A program made the position numbers and the translations under genes. The notes under the pieces were generated by a model. The model ran no database searches, was not told where the DNA came from, and saw only the letters and a list, made by a program, of their open reading frames with translations. From NCBI GenBank assembly GCA_028285035.1, contig JANQQF010000039.1:247627-311626 (forward strand): a stretch of DNA of 64,000 nt, given 5' to 3'. Below, in pieces: positions 1 to 8,429 of this stretch. This DNA comes from Phycisphaerae bacterium. GTDB lineage: Bacteria > Chloroflexota > Anaerolineae > 4572-78 > J111. How positions within the stretch are numbered: position 1 is the stretch's first letter; every line of letters starts with the position of its first letter.

Positions 1-879
1 GGAGAGACCATCTAGAGCCATCATATCCGCAATCCCTTTTTCATACACATCCTTATCAAAGGCCCGCATCTCAACCAGCAGTTCACTCTCGTGGGGCACC
101 CGGTTCACACCGACCCCGCCGGAAATTACGCCAGGGTTGAAGGTGATGTTTTTATCATAATTGGTCAAGGCCGCCACCCGCTGGGCAACCTCGGCCAGTT
201 GCACAATGGCGTTAGCCCCCTCGGGGTGATTGTTACCCGCGTGGGCCGACTTTCCTTCGACGGTCACTTTGTAACGAGCCATCCCTTTACGGGCCGCAAC
301 GATCAAAAAGTCGTCATTATTCATAAAGCCTGCTTCAAAGATCAACGCAGCCATAGCGTCAGGGGCGAGGCGCTCAATGCACAACTCGCCAAAATCACCA
401 CCACCTCGCTCTTCACAGGCGTCGAGCAAAATCACCCAGGTCATATCATCAAAGGCCTTGGGGGCAAACCGCTTCATTGCATCCATCATCATATAAATAG
501 CCAGCGTGCCCCCTTTGATATCGACGGTCCCTGGTCCATAAATCCGATCCCCCTCCTCGCGCCAAGAAAAATTGTTGCGTTCTTCTTCTTCGGCCGGGAA
601 AACGGTGTCCAAGTGGGAAATCAGGCCAATTTTTCGCCCGGACTGGCCGGGCCGGGTGAGGACTGTGTGCTTACCAAATTCGGGAATTTTGGACTGTACG
701 GCCTCGGCGGTAAAGCCTAGCTCAGTAAAGACCTCGGCAGTCAGCTCGCCGACTGCATTGACGCCCGACGGGTTCAGCGTAAAGCTATTGATCTCGACCA
801 TTTGTCGCAACAGCTTTAGATAATTGTCCAAATTCCCCTCAAGATATGTTTGAATATTTTCTGCAGTAGATTGGGTCAT
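1..879 (-). CDS. M20-family metallopeptidase / carboxypeptidase (3' end off the window)
   Basis: The reading frame is open for 293 codons from an ATG at 879 to the window edge, so the C-terminus is missing. The protein has the M20 (ArgE/DapE/CPG2) signature: a zinc-binding SHLDTVF (H89, D91), the bridging aspartate in TVDIKGG (D119) and the catalytic/metal glutamate pair in ACEER (E155, E156). The dimerisation (lid) domain begins near the KSAHAGNN motif. By family it should be a cytoplasmic two-zinc hydrolase that removes an amino acid or acyl group from a small amide; the substrate cannot be read from sequence, though a glutamate-carboxypeptidase-like role fits best. No signal peptide is visible. 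It is divergent from the deacetylase gene at 1095. Confidence 0.88.
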   Translation of the reverse strand, partial: MTQSTAENIQTYLEGNLDNYLKLLRQMVEINSFTLNPSGVNAVGELTAEVFTELGFTAEAVQSKIPEFGKHTVLTRPGQSGRKIGLISHLDTVFPAEEEERNNFSWREEGDRIYGPGTVDIKGGTLAIYMMMDAMKRFAPKAFDDMTWVILLDACEERGGGDFGELCIERLAPDAMAALIFEAGFMNNDDFLIVAARKGMARYKVTVEGKSAHAGNNHPEGANAIVQLAEVAQRVAALTNYDKNITFNPGVISGGVGVNRVPHESELLVEMRAFDKDVYEKGIADMMALDGLS

Positions 880-1094
880 GTTTTCCTCACTAAATCAATT
901 GTTAGATTTGTAACACCCACAACACGGAAATCGAATACAAATCCGTCACCAAACCGTCGTTGGCCTGACCAAAATAGGGCGTTACCATCGTTTGTTTTTT
1001 GCCCCGCTGTCATTTGCTGACTGTCCAATAAAAATACCCTGCCTCCGATATCCTGAACTCAACATTCACACCTACACCTTCAGGAGGGTATGTT

Positions 1095-2057
1095 ATGAAA
1101 ACGCCATCAACAAAACTCAACTCATTCACCTTCAAAGTCAGCCAGCTCATTATCGGCATTTTTATTGCCCAACTGATATGGCTCAGTTCATTAAGCCTGC
1201 TGGGGGCTGAAGTTGCATCCGCTTATGCTCAACAAGTGGATGAGGGGCACACTTCTAGCACATCCACCATCACCAACACAAGCACAATAACAGGGCAAAA
1301 TGATACAGCAACACGCTTAAACATCCAAGAAACCATTGAGACAGCCGTTGCTGAAGCAACAAGTCAGTTAGAACTAACGATCAGTCGCACCGAGCTACGT
1401 CCGACAGAATTGAGCGGGGCTTACATCAATCACGTTGCCACCAATGAAATCAAACACGGTGATCGAGCCAAGCAATCCGTGGCCTTGACCTTCGATTGCG
1501 AGGGAACCTACGAGCAAATCAAATTGATGGTTGACCTGTTGAATGCGGGAGAGGCAAAAGGCACCTTCTTTTTGCTGGGCAACACCGTCGCCAGTCATCC
1601 CGAAATCGTCCCGATGATCCGCAATGCTGGGCACGAATTGGGCAATCACAGCTACAGCCACCCCAAATTTAGCACACTGACCTACACCGTAGCCATCACC
1701 GAGATCGCAATGACCGAGGCTGTCATTTCACAAGCCGCCGGAGAACCTGTCCCAATGCGCTATTTCCGCTTTCCCTACGGTGATCGTACCCAAGAGAATA
1801 AAAATTGGCTAGCCGAGTTAGGCTATCAATCCATCTTCTGGGATGTTGACCCCCTTGGCTGGCACCACACCATTACCAGCACCGATGTCATCTCCACCAT
1901 CACCCATACAACTCAGCCTGGCAGCATCGTCCTGATGCACTGCGGTCGCCCCGCCGATGAACTAGCCTTGCCCACGGTGATTACCAACTTGAAGGAGCAG
2001 GGGTATACACTAGAAACGTTGTCACAGGTTATACCACCTGATCCAGTGTGGGAATAG
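1095..2057 (+). CDS. Polysaccharide deacetylase (NodB / carbohydrate esterase 4), exported
   Basis: A 320-aa protein with an N-terminal hydrophobic segment (about residues 17-38) that reads as a signal peptide or anchor, a Ser/Thr-rich linker (50-100) and a NodB homology domain (128-315). Motif 1 is TFDCEG (D134-C135-E136) in place of the usual TFDDG. Motif 2 is HSYSH (H185, H189), motif 3 RFPYGDR, and the closing motif LMHCG. CE4 enzymes remove N- or O-acetyl groups from peptidoglycan, chitin or other polysaccharides using a D-H-H metal site. Here the second, metal-binding Asp is Cys or shifted to Glu, so activity or metal preference may differ. The start is set by AGGAGGG at 1082-1088. It probably acts outside the membrane on cell-wall glycans. 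Confidence 0.85.
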   Translation: MKTPSTKLNSFTFKVSQLIIGIFIAQLIWLSSLSLLGAEVASAYAQQVDEGHTSSTSTITNTSTITGQNDTATRLNIQETIETAVAEATSQLELTISRTELRPTELSGAYINHVATNEIKHGDRAKQSVALTFDCEGTYEQIKLMVDLLNAGEAKGTFFLLGNTVASHPEIVPMIRNAGHELGNHSYSHPKFSTLTYTVAITEIAMTEAVISQAAGEPVPMRYFRFPYGDRTQENKNWLAELGYQSIFWDVDPLGWHHTITSTDVISTITHTTQPGSIVLMHCGRPADELALPTVITNLKEQGYTLETLSQVIPPDPVWE

Positions 2058-2135
2058 ACCCTTCAAGAAACCCAATCGCTGGTCACAACGTCTTTGAATT
2101 CAACATCAAGTTTGAGTTATTCCATAATTCTCTTT

Positions 2136-3722
2136 ATGATGAATATCAAATCAAGCCAAAGATACAAACGAGTGGCAGAGAAAAATCAAATCGGCAGCTT
2201 TACGATAGAACGTACCGAAAACGCACTTTACCTTACCAAGCGATGGCTCGATAGTCGCCTCTTTTTTCTACTATTTCTGGTCCTCATTTTTGGTTTATCC
2301 TCAGCTAGTTTTGTTGTTGTTTCTCTAGATCAAGGCAGTCTGATCTTTCTATTTTGCCCACTGATCTGGATAGAACTTGGCTTAATTTATACATTAATTG
2401 CCGAGTTCTCTAATAAAACGACACTGACTGTAACGAGCAGCTATCTTACAATAAAACACCATCCCCTTCCTTGGTTTGGGCAATTTCAAGTTACGACCGA
2501 TCAAATTGAGCAGCTTTATGTCAAAAAAAGCACCTTTACTCGCAATAAGCAACATTATTACCACCTCTACCTCCTGACAGAAACTGGCAAACGTAAGACC
2601 CTATTCAAAAATCTTTCCTACTCACAATTCGCTCTATATTTTGAACAAGAAATTGAGGCGTTCTTAAATATCGATGACACACGGGTTGAGGGCGAATTGG
2701 AGTTGTCACCCGAAATCACATCAGTTAATTGGGATGGTTGGCAAGCTTTTGCCAATAAAAATGGATTAACCTTTACCTCACGAAGGTACATTCAAGGGAT
2801 GCAGATCTCTGGGGTGTATCGCAACAATCAGCTAGATTTACAAGTGCTCCGCACCGCACAACGTGGTTTTGGGGGCCTTAAGACCAAACTGACAATTAGC
2901 AAGTTACCTTCAGCGTCTCAATCAAGTGGGCCAATATTTACAGCGGCTGATGTAACCCGGCTCTTTAGCAAAGCTGACGGAAAAACAGAAATCAAAGGTA
3001 TGATAAATTCAAAACAAAATGGCCAGATTTTATTTTATGAGCAACCAAAGGTTGAAACCTACGACGAGTATCTCAAGTATACCTCTGATCTCTTGGCAGA
3101 GCTTTTGGAAGCCTATCCAAAAATCGTTGCGGCTGGTGGCTCAATCATTCCTACCTTAACCCGATACGCTGTAAGGCACGAGTATTTTTTTCGGAACTTA
3201 TTGAATGGAAATCGTAAAAAGAATCACCCGTTTCGATTAGTAGCGATGGAGCTTCTGCAAGATACAGCCAAAGACACTCATAAAATCCAGAAAAATCTTG
3301 CTGATTTGATTTGTCATCATTGCTTAATGCAGTGTGGGGCAAAGGATGTAGCGGTAGACGGAATGGAAAAAATCAGGTTTTATGGGTGTCGCAAGTGTGG
3401 TGAGAGCAATGACCTTTATCGGGTAAAAGCCGTTGTGGCGGTCCTGGATACGCAGATGGCGAATGAACCAATTCAGGTCAAAAACACACTCCGAGTCAAT
3501 TGGTCGACCAAGCAACAGTTGTTCGATTTTATATCGGTAGAAATTATTGGGGCGTCTGATGAAGCCGTAGAGCGGTTCGCAGTTCAAGTGGGAAATGACA
3601 CCGACCCCATCCGCCGCCCGCGCTACAAAAATATGACGTGCACCATCGTGAGCAATGCCAATCTATCTCAAAATACCGTTCGCATCCTAAACCAAACCTT
3701 CGGCCAAGTCATCGAGCAGTAG
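2136..3722 (+). CDS. Membrane-anchored protein with a Cys4 zinc-knuckle (unknown family, paralogue of 21976-23115)
   Basis: I do not recognise a named family. Two adjacent hydrophobic segments lie near residues 40-95, followed by a long soluble region. Near the C-terminus is CHHCLMQC, then about 20 residues later YGCRKCGE, which looks like a four-cysteine zinc knuckle. After it comes a conserved block ending in GNDTD, MTCTI and LSQNTVRIL. The gene at 21976-23115 repeats the same order (CLKCLTKC, YGCRTC, GNDTD, MTCTI, LSENTMRIL), so the two are paralogues with different N-terminal halves. The frame is open further upstream (TTG at 2094), but no clear ribosome-binding site decides the start; the ATG at 2136 or 2139 is preferred. 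It converges with the next gene with only 4 bp between stops. Confidence 0.6.
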   Translation: MMNIKSSQRYKRVAEKNQIGSFTIERTENALYLTKRWLDSRLFFLLFLVLIFGLSSASFVVVSLDQGSLIFLFCPLIWIELGLIYTLIAEFSNKTTLTVTSSYLTIKHHPLPWFGQFQVTTDQIEQLYVKKSTFTRNKQHYYHLYLLTETGKRKTLFKNLSYSQFALYFEQEIEAFLNIDDTRVEGELELSPEITSVNWDGWQAFANKNGLTFTSRRYIQGMQISGVYRNNQLDLQVLRTAQRGFGGLKTKLTISKLPSASQSSGPIFTAADVTRLFSKADGKTEIKGMINSKQNGQILFYEQPKVETYDEYLKYTSDLLAELLEAYPKIVAAGGSIIPTLTRYAVRHEYFFRNLLNGNRKKNHPFRLVAMELLQDTAKDTHKIQKNLADLICHHCLMQCGAKDVAVDGMEKIRFYGCRKCGESNDLYRVKAVVAVLDTQMANEPIQVKNTLRVNWSTKQQLFDFISVEIIGASDEAVERFAVQVGNDTDPIRRPRYKNMTCTIVSNANLSQNTVRILNQTFGQVIEQ

Positions 3723-3726
3723 CCTT

Positions 3727-4194
3727 TCACCCTCGCAGCTCCGGCGGCACCGCCTCCAGCCACCCCAAATCCAGCACAGCCCACAAACCAACTAAAATCG
3801 CCTCGGCCGCATCGTGCCGCAGCGAGGTTGGCCGAGACGCCCCCGACCACTCGATGATGCGTCGGGCTAATTTGTCCGCTTGCTGCTTGGCCTTCGCCCC
3901 ACTGCGCTGCTCGCGGGCATAGAGCAGTTGCCGCCGCCATGTTTCGGCACTCACCTGCAACGTGACAATCTCCCGCCGGTCCGCCTCATCGAGCCAAATG
4001 TGGGCTAAATCCCCCCCACCCTCGATAATCAAATGCGTCACCTCAGGCACCTCATTCAGCACACTGCGTGCCCCTCGCTTGAGCCGGGCCGCCGTACCAA
4101 AATTTCGGGAGCGATACCACTGCAACCGTCCGCTTTCATTATAAAGGGCCAAGCCTGTTTTTAGACCGAGATCAATCGCAAGGAGTGAAGACAT
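3727..4194 (-). CDS. RuvC/RNase H-fold protein (putative nuclease)
   Basis: A 155-aa protein opening with SLLAIDLGLKTGLALY, the first strand and acidic residue (D8) of the RNase H/RuvC fold. A second acidic residue sits in LIIEGGG (E58) and a last motif RHDAAEAILVG (H127, D128, E131) matches the H-x-x-D/DA end of RuvC-type resolvases and YqgF-like proteins. These positions form the metal site that cuts DNA or RNA in the superfamily. It is close to the usual RuvC length, but its sequence is not that of canonical RuvC and no ruvA/ruvB lies nearby, so a specific role in Holliday-junction resolution is not supported. Transcribed toward the 2136-3722 gene. Confidence 0.6.
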   Translation of the reverse strand: MSSLLAIDLGLKTGLALYNESGRLQWYRSRNFGTAARLKRGARSVLNEVPEVTHLIIEGGGDLAHIWLDEADRREIVTLQVSAETWRRQLLYAREQRSGAKAKQQADKLARRIIEWSGASRPTSLRHDAAEAILVGLWAVLDLGWLEAVPPELRG

Positions 4195-4243
4195 GGGAAA
4201 ATCCTAATTGTGAATGAAATGTAATCATTATAAGTTTTACATC

Positions 4244-5116
4244 TTACGCCCCGCGTTTAGCATACTGCGTCGGCGTCACGCCAGTCCTTTGTTTGAAAAC
4301 ACGGGAAAAATAGCGGACATCATTGTAACCGACGTGGTAGGCGACCTCAGAAATCGAGAGGGATTGCTGGGTGAGCAATCGTTTTGCTTGATCGATACGA
4401 TAGCGGGTGTGAAACTGCTGGGGCGACTCACCCACCCACTTTTCAAACAAGGCCCGTAAATATGAAGGGCTGAGGCCAACAGCGGTCGCCGTTTTGGCAG
4501 CATCATACGGCTCGGCGTAATTTTCGTGCAGCAGCATAATAGCATTTCGCACCGAGTCGGGATATCCCGAGTCAGGCACGGCGGGATAGCCAGAAATATC
4601 GTGGATACGGGCCATCAAGGCAAAAACCAAACTCACCGCCTGCAAGGCATACCCCGGTTGTCGCAAAATTAATGTTTCTCGCAACTCAATAAACTTTTGC
4701 TCAATCTCGGCATCATACGCTAACGTTAAAACACGATTTTGTTGATAAAACAGGGCCGGCCAATTCCCTTCAAGCGCAAACCAATGATATTTCATTCCAT
4801 CAGGCGCGCTATAGGTAAACGGCGTACTTTTTGAAACAACAATCAAATCACCTGCATCGATCAATTTGATCAAACGTTTATCCTGAAAGTGCGCTTGGCC
4901 TTGGATATGATAGAAGAATTGTAGGGTGCCGACAAAAGATTCATAGCTGTCAGTCACATACTTGGGTTTGCAATGATACTCACCAGCCAGACTGACCCAG
5001 AACTCTAACGGCAGTGGTAGCGGGGTCCCATAGCCCGTGCGCCAGTAGTGATAGCGCATTGGACGTTCACCATTGTGGGTGCCACCCGCCGTTGGGCGCA
5101 CAAGATGTTTTTTCAT
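4244..5116 (-). CDS. AraC-family transcriptional regulator
   Basis: The C-terminal 100 residues form the two helix-turn-helix motifs of the AraC family (first: AKTATAVGLSPSYLRALFEKWVG; second: SISEVAYHVGYNDVRYFSRVFKQRTG, ending TPTQYAK). The N-terminal part is a cupin-like effector domain. The frame is open to 5182, but a GGAG at 5123-5126 favours the ATG at 5116, giving 290 aa. It is divergent from the aldehyde dehydrogenase gene at 5246 and probably controls the dehydrogenase-desaturase-ferredoxin set; that target is inferred only from position. The effector is unknown. Confidence 0.87.
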   Translation of the reverse strand: MKKHLVRPTAGGTHNGERPMRYHYWRTGYGTPLPLPLEFWVSLAGEYHCKPKYVTDSYESFVGTLQFFYHIQGQAHFQDKRLIKLIDAGDLIVVSKSTPFTYSAPDGMKYHWFALEGNWPALFYQQNRVLTLAYDAEIEQKFIELRETLILRQPGYALQAVSLVFALMARIHDISGYPAVPDSGYPDSVRNAIMLLHENYAEPYDAAKTATAVGLSPSYLRALFEKWVGESPQQFHTRYRIDQAKRLLTQQSLSISEVAYHVGYNDVRYFSRVFKQRTGVTPTQYAKRGA

Positions 5117-5124
5117 CATCTTCT

Positions 5125-5136
5125 CCACAAATGTGG
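5125..5136. promoter_or_regulatory. Short palindrome at the AraC start, possible operator
   Basis: CCACA-AA-TGTGG is a perfect 5-bp inverted repeat overlapping the AraC ribosome-binding site, with a second CCACATTT nearby at 5146-5153. It would suit autoregulation or control of the divergent operon, but AraC sites are usually direct repeats, so this is weak evidence. Confidence 0.25.
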
Positions 5137-5245
5137 TCACATCATCCACATTTCTACACCAAATTTCGATACAATTTAGCAAAACTCAGCCCAAATTGCA
5201 ACTGCCAAAATAGTGCAGAATGAAATATTGACAAAGGAGTCTCCG

Positions 5246-6724
5246 ATGAAGACCTACCAATTTTACGCCAATGGCCATTGGCAAGATCCAGGTGCGGGCG
5301 AGTGGTTTGATAGTTACAACCCCACGACAGGCCAAGCTTGGGCCAAAATTCCGCGCTGTGGGGCAGATGATGTCAATATCGCCGTACAAGCCGCCCACGA
5401 CGCCTTTGCCTCTGGGTCGTGGGGCAAGCTCAACCCTACAGAACGTGGCCGCATCTTGCACCGAATGGGTGATTCTTTGGTGGCTAATGCGGAGATGCTC
5501 GGCACCATCGAAACCACGGACAACGGCAAACGCACTGTCGATATCACGCCCGGTCTAAAAAGTTGGCTGGCCGATAGCTTCTACTACTACGCTGGGTTAG
5601 CCGATAAGATGGAAGGGTCTGTCATTCCCGTCGATGCGCCCGACATTCTCAACTACACAAAAGTTGAGCCATTTGGTCCCGTTGCGTGTATCACCGCCTG
5701 GAACTCTCCTCTTTTGATTGCTATCTGGAAAATCGCTCCAGCTCTGGCCGCAGGCAACACCATCGTCCTCAAGCCATCCGAACAAGCGTCAGCCTCAACC
5801 CTTGCCTTGATGGAGGCCTTTGAAGAGGCTGATTTACCTCCCGGTGTCTTGAATGTGGTAACTGGTTTTGGCCCGGAAGCAGGCGAGCCATTGGTCGATC
5901 ACCCACTCATCCGGCTGGTCAGCTTCACCGGGGGCATTCCCGGCGGCAGCAGCGTGGCCAAAACTGCTGCCCGACAGGTCAAGCCCGTTATTCTCGAACT
6001 CGGCGGCAAATCGCCCCAAATTGTCCTGGCCGATGCCGACCTTGAGTTGACTGCCAGCGGAGTCGCCTCAGGCATTTTCCCACCCGCTGGACAAAGCTGT
6101 ATTGCTGGCTCTCGTTTAGTTGTTCATTATTCAATCCAAGAGGAGATAGTCGATCGACTAGCAACCCTTGTGGGGCAAGCACGACTAGGCGACCCGACTG
6201 ATCCTGCCACCCATATCGGCCCGATTGCCAACAAACCACACTTTGACTGCATCCTGGCCGATATCGAAAGTGCTGAGGCAGAAGGGGCGGTCTTAGCAGC
6301 TGGCGGAAGGACTGTTCAGCCAGAAAGTGCTCCCAACGGTTGGTTTGTCGAGCCGACGATTTTTACGGGCGTCACCTCGGAAATGCGTTTGGCTAAGGAG
6401 GAAGTATTTGGCCCCGTCTTGGCTGTCATCCCCTTCGATTTTGAAGTTGAGGCCGTTGAAATTGCCAACAACAGCAAATTTGGCTTAGCCGCTGGCATCT
6501 GGACCCAAGACACCGCCAAAGCCATTCGTATCGCCAATCAAATTGCAGCGGGCACGGTTTACATCAACAACTACTTCAACGCGACAACCCAATCCCCCGT
6601 CGGCGGTTACAAGCAATCTGGTTATGGTCGGGAGAACGGGATTGAGGGAATAAGGGCCTTTATGCAGACAAAATCAGTTTGGTTAGCAACTGCGCCCAGT
6701 CAGGCTAATCCGTTTGGAAGTTAG
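5246..6724 (+). CDS. NAD(P)+-dependent aldehyde dehydrogenase
   Basis: A 492-aa ALDH-superfamily enzyme that oxidises an aldehyde to its acid. The catalytic glutamate sits in ELGGKSP (E251) and the nucleophilic cysteine in GQSCIAGSR (C285); cofactor-binding and C-terminal motifs (EEVFGPV, GGYKQSGYGRENG) are also present. The length is typical. The start is fixed by AAAGGAG at 5233-5239, 6 nt before the ATG. Similarity is general to betaine-aldehyde/semialdehyde dehydrogenases, so the substrate is open. It heads a set with the desaturase/hydroxylase and Rieske ferredoxin and is divergent from an AraC regulator, which suggests it removes an aldehyde formed by that oxygenase system. Confidence 0.92.
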   Translation: MKTYQFYANGHWQDPGAGEWFDSYNPTTGQAWAKIPRCGADDVNIAVQAAHDAFASGSWGKLNPTERGRILHRMGDSLVANAEMLGTIETTDNGKRTVDITPGLKSWLADSFYYYAGLADKMEGSVIPVDAPDILNYTKVEPFGPVACITAWNSPLLIAIWKIAPALAAGNTIVLKPSEQASASTLALMEAFEEADLPPGVLNVVTGFGPEAGEPLVDHPLIRLVSFTGGIPGGSSVAKTAARQVKPVILELGGKSPQIVLADADLELTASGVASGIFPPAGQSCIAGSRLVVHYSIQEEIVDRLATLVGQARLGDPTDPATHIGPIANKPHFDCILADIESAEAEGAVLAAGGRTVQPESAPNGWFVEPTIFTGVTSEMRLAKEEVFGPVLAVIPFDFEVEAVEIANNSKFGLAAGIWTQDTAKAIRIANQIAAGTVYINNYFNATTQSPVGGYKQSGYGRENGIEGIRAFMQTKSVWLATAPSQANPFGS

Positions 6725-6744
6725 CGTTTGTAGCGTTTATAGGG

Positions 6745-6857
6745 TAGGACTTAGGCAAAACGTTGATTGAGCCTGCCGAAAATAACGTTTTGCGGGGCAG
6801 AATATCTGGTTTCGACAGGCTCAACCCACATTGTGCACATATTTTGTGTAAGTCCTA
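6745..6857. mobile_element. MITE-like element with 16-bp terminal inverted repeats
   Basis: The ends TAGGACTTAGGCAAAA (6745-6760) and the complement of TTTTGTGTAAGTCCTA (6842-6857) match at 14 of 16 positions. Inside lies a second inverted repeat of 14 bp (6768-6781 with 6810-6823, one mismatch) and a third (6757-6764 with 6784-6791). It has no coding capacity. The terminal sequence strongly resembles the end of the insertion sequence at the right window edge (63901-63917), so it may be a non-autonomous relative. It sits between the aldehyde dehydrogenase and desaturase genes. Confidence 0.55.
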
Positions 6858-6932
6858 TAGAGAGTAAACATAAGGAATCCGAAATTGCAATTTCGGATTC
6901 CTTATTGAAAGTCATTTTCAACGGAGAAACCA

Positions 6933-7895
6933 ATGACAGACACAATTGTAAAACCCAAAGTGTATGGGCAGGCTGAGGTAATCACACGGAAAGAGTTAAA
7001 GCCGTTTCTAAAACGGACCGACCTGCACGGGCTGCTGAACATTGGTGGCCATTTTGCCTTGATTGGGGTGACGGGCTGGCTTACCTTGAGCGTGTATGGT
7101 ACGTGGTGGCTTGTTCCGGCTTTGTTAGTTCACGGCATCGTCGTTAGCTACCTCTTCGCCCCGATGCACGAATGTAGCCACGGCACGCCATTCCGGCGTC
7201 GTTGGCTCAATGAAACCATCTTCTATCTTGTTTCCTTCATTTATCTTGTCCAGCCAATTATGTTCCGCTACAGCCACGCGGCCCATCACACCTACACCAA
7301 CATTCGGGGCTGGGATCCTGATATGGTTTGGCCCGAAAAGCCTAGCCGTTGGGATTACATTCGTTTTGTCTCATCCATTCCAACCTGGTGGGGCTATCTC
7401 AAATGGGATTGGAACCACGCCGTTCGTGGCCGTCTCGGCCCAGCGGATGACTGGTATGTGCCGGAGAGCGAGCACCCTCGGATTGTACGGGAGGCCCGGG
7501 TTTGGTTTGTAGTGTTTGTCGGGATCTGGGTCGTCGCCTGGCTATTAGGCATTGCGGGTGAATTGTTTTTGCTTTGGATTGCGGCCCGTCTGGTCGGCGA
7601 GCCGTTTATGCGGATGGTTCGGGTATCGGAGCATTGGGAGTGCGAAGAGACAGGCGATTTACGAGAGAACACCCGCTCAACTCAGGTTTCACGTATTTTG
7701 TATTTCCTGGCCTGGAACATGGATTATCACGCCGAGCATCATCTGGCCCCACTCACCCCCTTCCACCAATTGCCCAAGCTCCACGACAAAGTCGGCGAAA
7801 AGCTGCACGAAATGGGCGATAGCCATCCAGCGGTGCATCGGGACGTGCTTGAGGCGATGCGGTTGCGGGCATCAGAGATGCCACACACGGGATAA
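6933..7895 (+). CDS. Membrane fatty-acid desaturase / hydroxylase family protein
   Basis: A 320-aa membrane di-iron enzyme with the three histidine boxes of the family: HECSH (79-83), HAAHH (115-119) and HAEHH (266-270). Hydrophobic stretches occur near residues 35-75, 95-110 and 190-215. Such proteins use O2 and electrons from a ferredoxin to desaturate or hydroxylate an alkyl or methyl carbon. The Rieske ferredoxin at 8023 is the obvious electron donor. A GGAG lies just before the start. With the upstream aldehyde dehydrogenase this looks more like a catabolic hydroxylase (compare XylM/AlkB-type enzymes) than a lipid desaturase, but the substrate is unknown. Confidence 0.85.
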   Translation: MTDTIVKPKVYGQAEVITRKELKPFLKRTDLHGLLNIGGHFALIGVTGWLTLSVYGTWWLVPALLVHGIVVSYLFAPMHECSHGTPFRRRWLNETIFYLVSFIYLVQPIMFRYSHAAHHTYTNIRGWDPDMVWPEKPSRWDYIRFVSSIPTWWGYLKWDWNHAVRGRLGPADDWYVPESEHPRIVREARVWFVVFVGIWVVAWLLGIAGELFLLWIAARLVGEPFMRMVRVSEHWECEETGDLRENTRSTQVSRILYFLAWNMDYHAEHHLAPLTPFHQLPKLHDKVGEKLHEMGDSHPAVHRDVLEAMRLRASEMPHTG

Positions 7896-7954
7896 GGAGA
7901 TTAGAAATTGGAGATTATCACTCCGCCCCAATAATCTCTAATTCTCCAATCTCC
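7896..7954. repeat. Imperfect inverted repeat between desaturase and ferredoxin genes
   Basis: GGAGATTAGAAATTGGAGATTAT on the left is mirrored by ATAATCTCTAATTCTCCAATCTCC on the right around a 12-nt centre. The arms are built of shuffled AGATTGGAGATTAG-like units, a pattern also seen loosely at 30598-30625 and 39320-39345. It may fold in the transcript and separate expression of the two genes; no U-run follows it. Confidence 0.4.
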
Positions 7955-8022
7955 ATCAATGTAAGATCATTCATTTCCTAAACTAAACTATTACTCAATT
8001 CCGTATATAAAGGAGGTTCAGT

Positions 8023-8334
8023 ATGTCCAACTGGATTCGCGTTTGTGCGACGGATGACATTGATGAAGAGGATTTGATTCGATTTGATCACGACGGTCAC
8101 ACCTATTGTATTTACAACACCGAAAAGGGGTTCTTTGCTACCGAAGGGATGTGCACCCACGAGGCGCAACATCTTGAGGCTGGGTTGGTCATCGGCACGG
8201 TTATCGAGTGCCCGTTGCATCAAGGACGGTTTAACATCCTTACCGGCAAAGCCCTCGGGGCACCCGTTTCAATCGACCTTACCACTTTTCCGGTGAAAGT
8301 TGAGAACGGCGACGTTTTTATTGAGTTGGATTAA
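8023..8334 (+). CDS. Rieske [2Fe-2S] ferredoxin
   Basis: A 103-aa soluble protein consisting of a single Rieske domain. Cluster ligands are MCTHEAQHLEAG (C44, H46) and ECPLHQGRFN (C63, H66). There is no catalytic domain, so it is an electron carrier like the ferredoxins of multicomponent dioxygenases. Its place 127 bp after the desaturase/hydroxylase gene makes that enzyme the probable partner. No reductase is adjacent; the FprA-type reductase at 33337 could supply electrons, an inference. The start has AAAGGAGG at 8010-8017. Confidence 0.92.
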   Translation: MSNWIRVCATDDIDEEDLIRFDHDGHTYCIYNTEKGFFATEGMCTHEAQHLEAGLVIGTVIECPLHQGRFNILTGKALGAPVSIDLTTFPVKVENGDVFIELD

Positions 8335-8356
8335 CCTTGGTTAATTAAAACAAAAC

Positions 8357-8429
8357 AGAGCGACTGCCTACTGATCGCTCTATTTACTAATAGTGATTCT
8401 AAACGTTGTTTAGAATCACTATTTTTTTC
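8357..8429 (+). terminator. Two-hairpin region ending in a strong intrinsic terminator
   Basis: A 7-bp hairpin (8357-8363 with 8375-8381) is followed by a 16-bp perfect stem (8389-8404 with 8408-8423, loop GTT) running into seven T (8422-8428). It ends the aldehyde dehydrogenase-desaturase-ferredoxin transcript. From here to 8717 I see no gene; a 66-codon minus-strand frame there has no supporting features. Confidence 0.9.

Noticed and set aside
3727..4194. Canonical RuvC resolvase.
   Set aside because: The RNase H-fold motifs are present but the sequence and the neighbours (no ruvA/ruvB) do not support the assignment.
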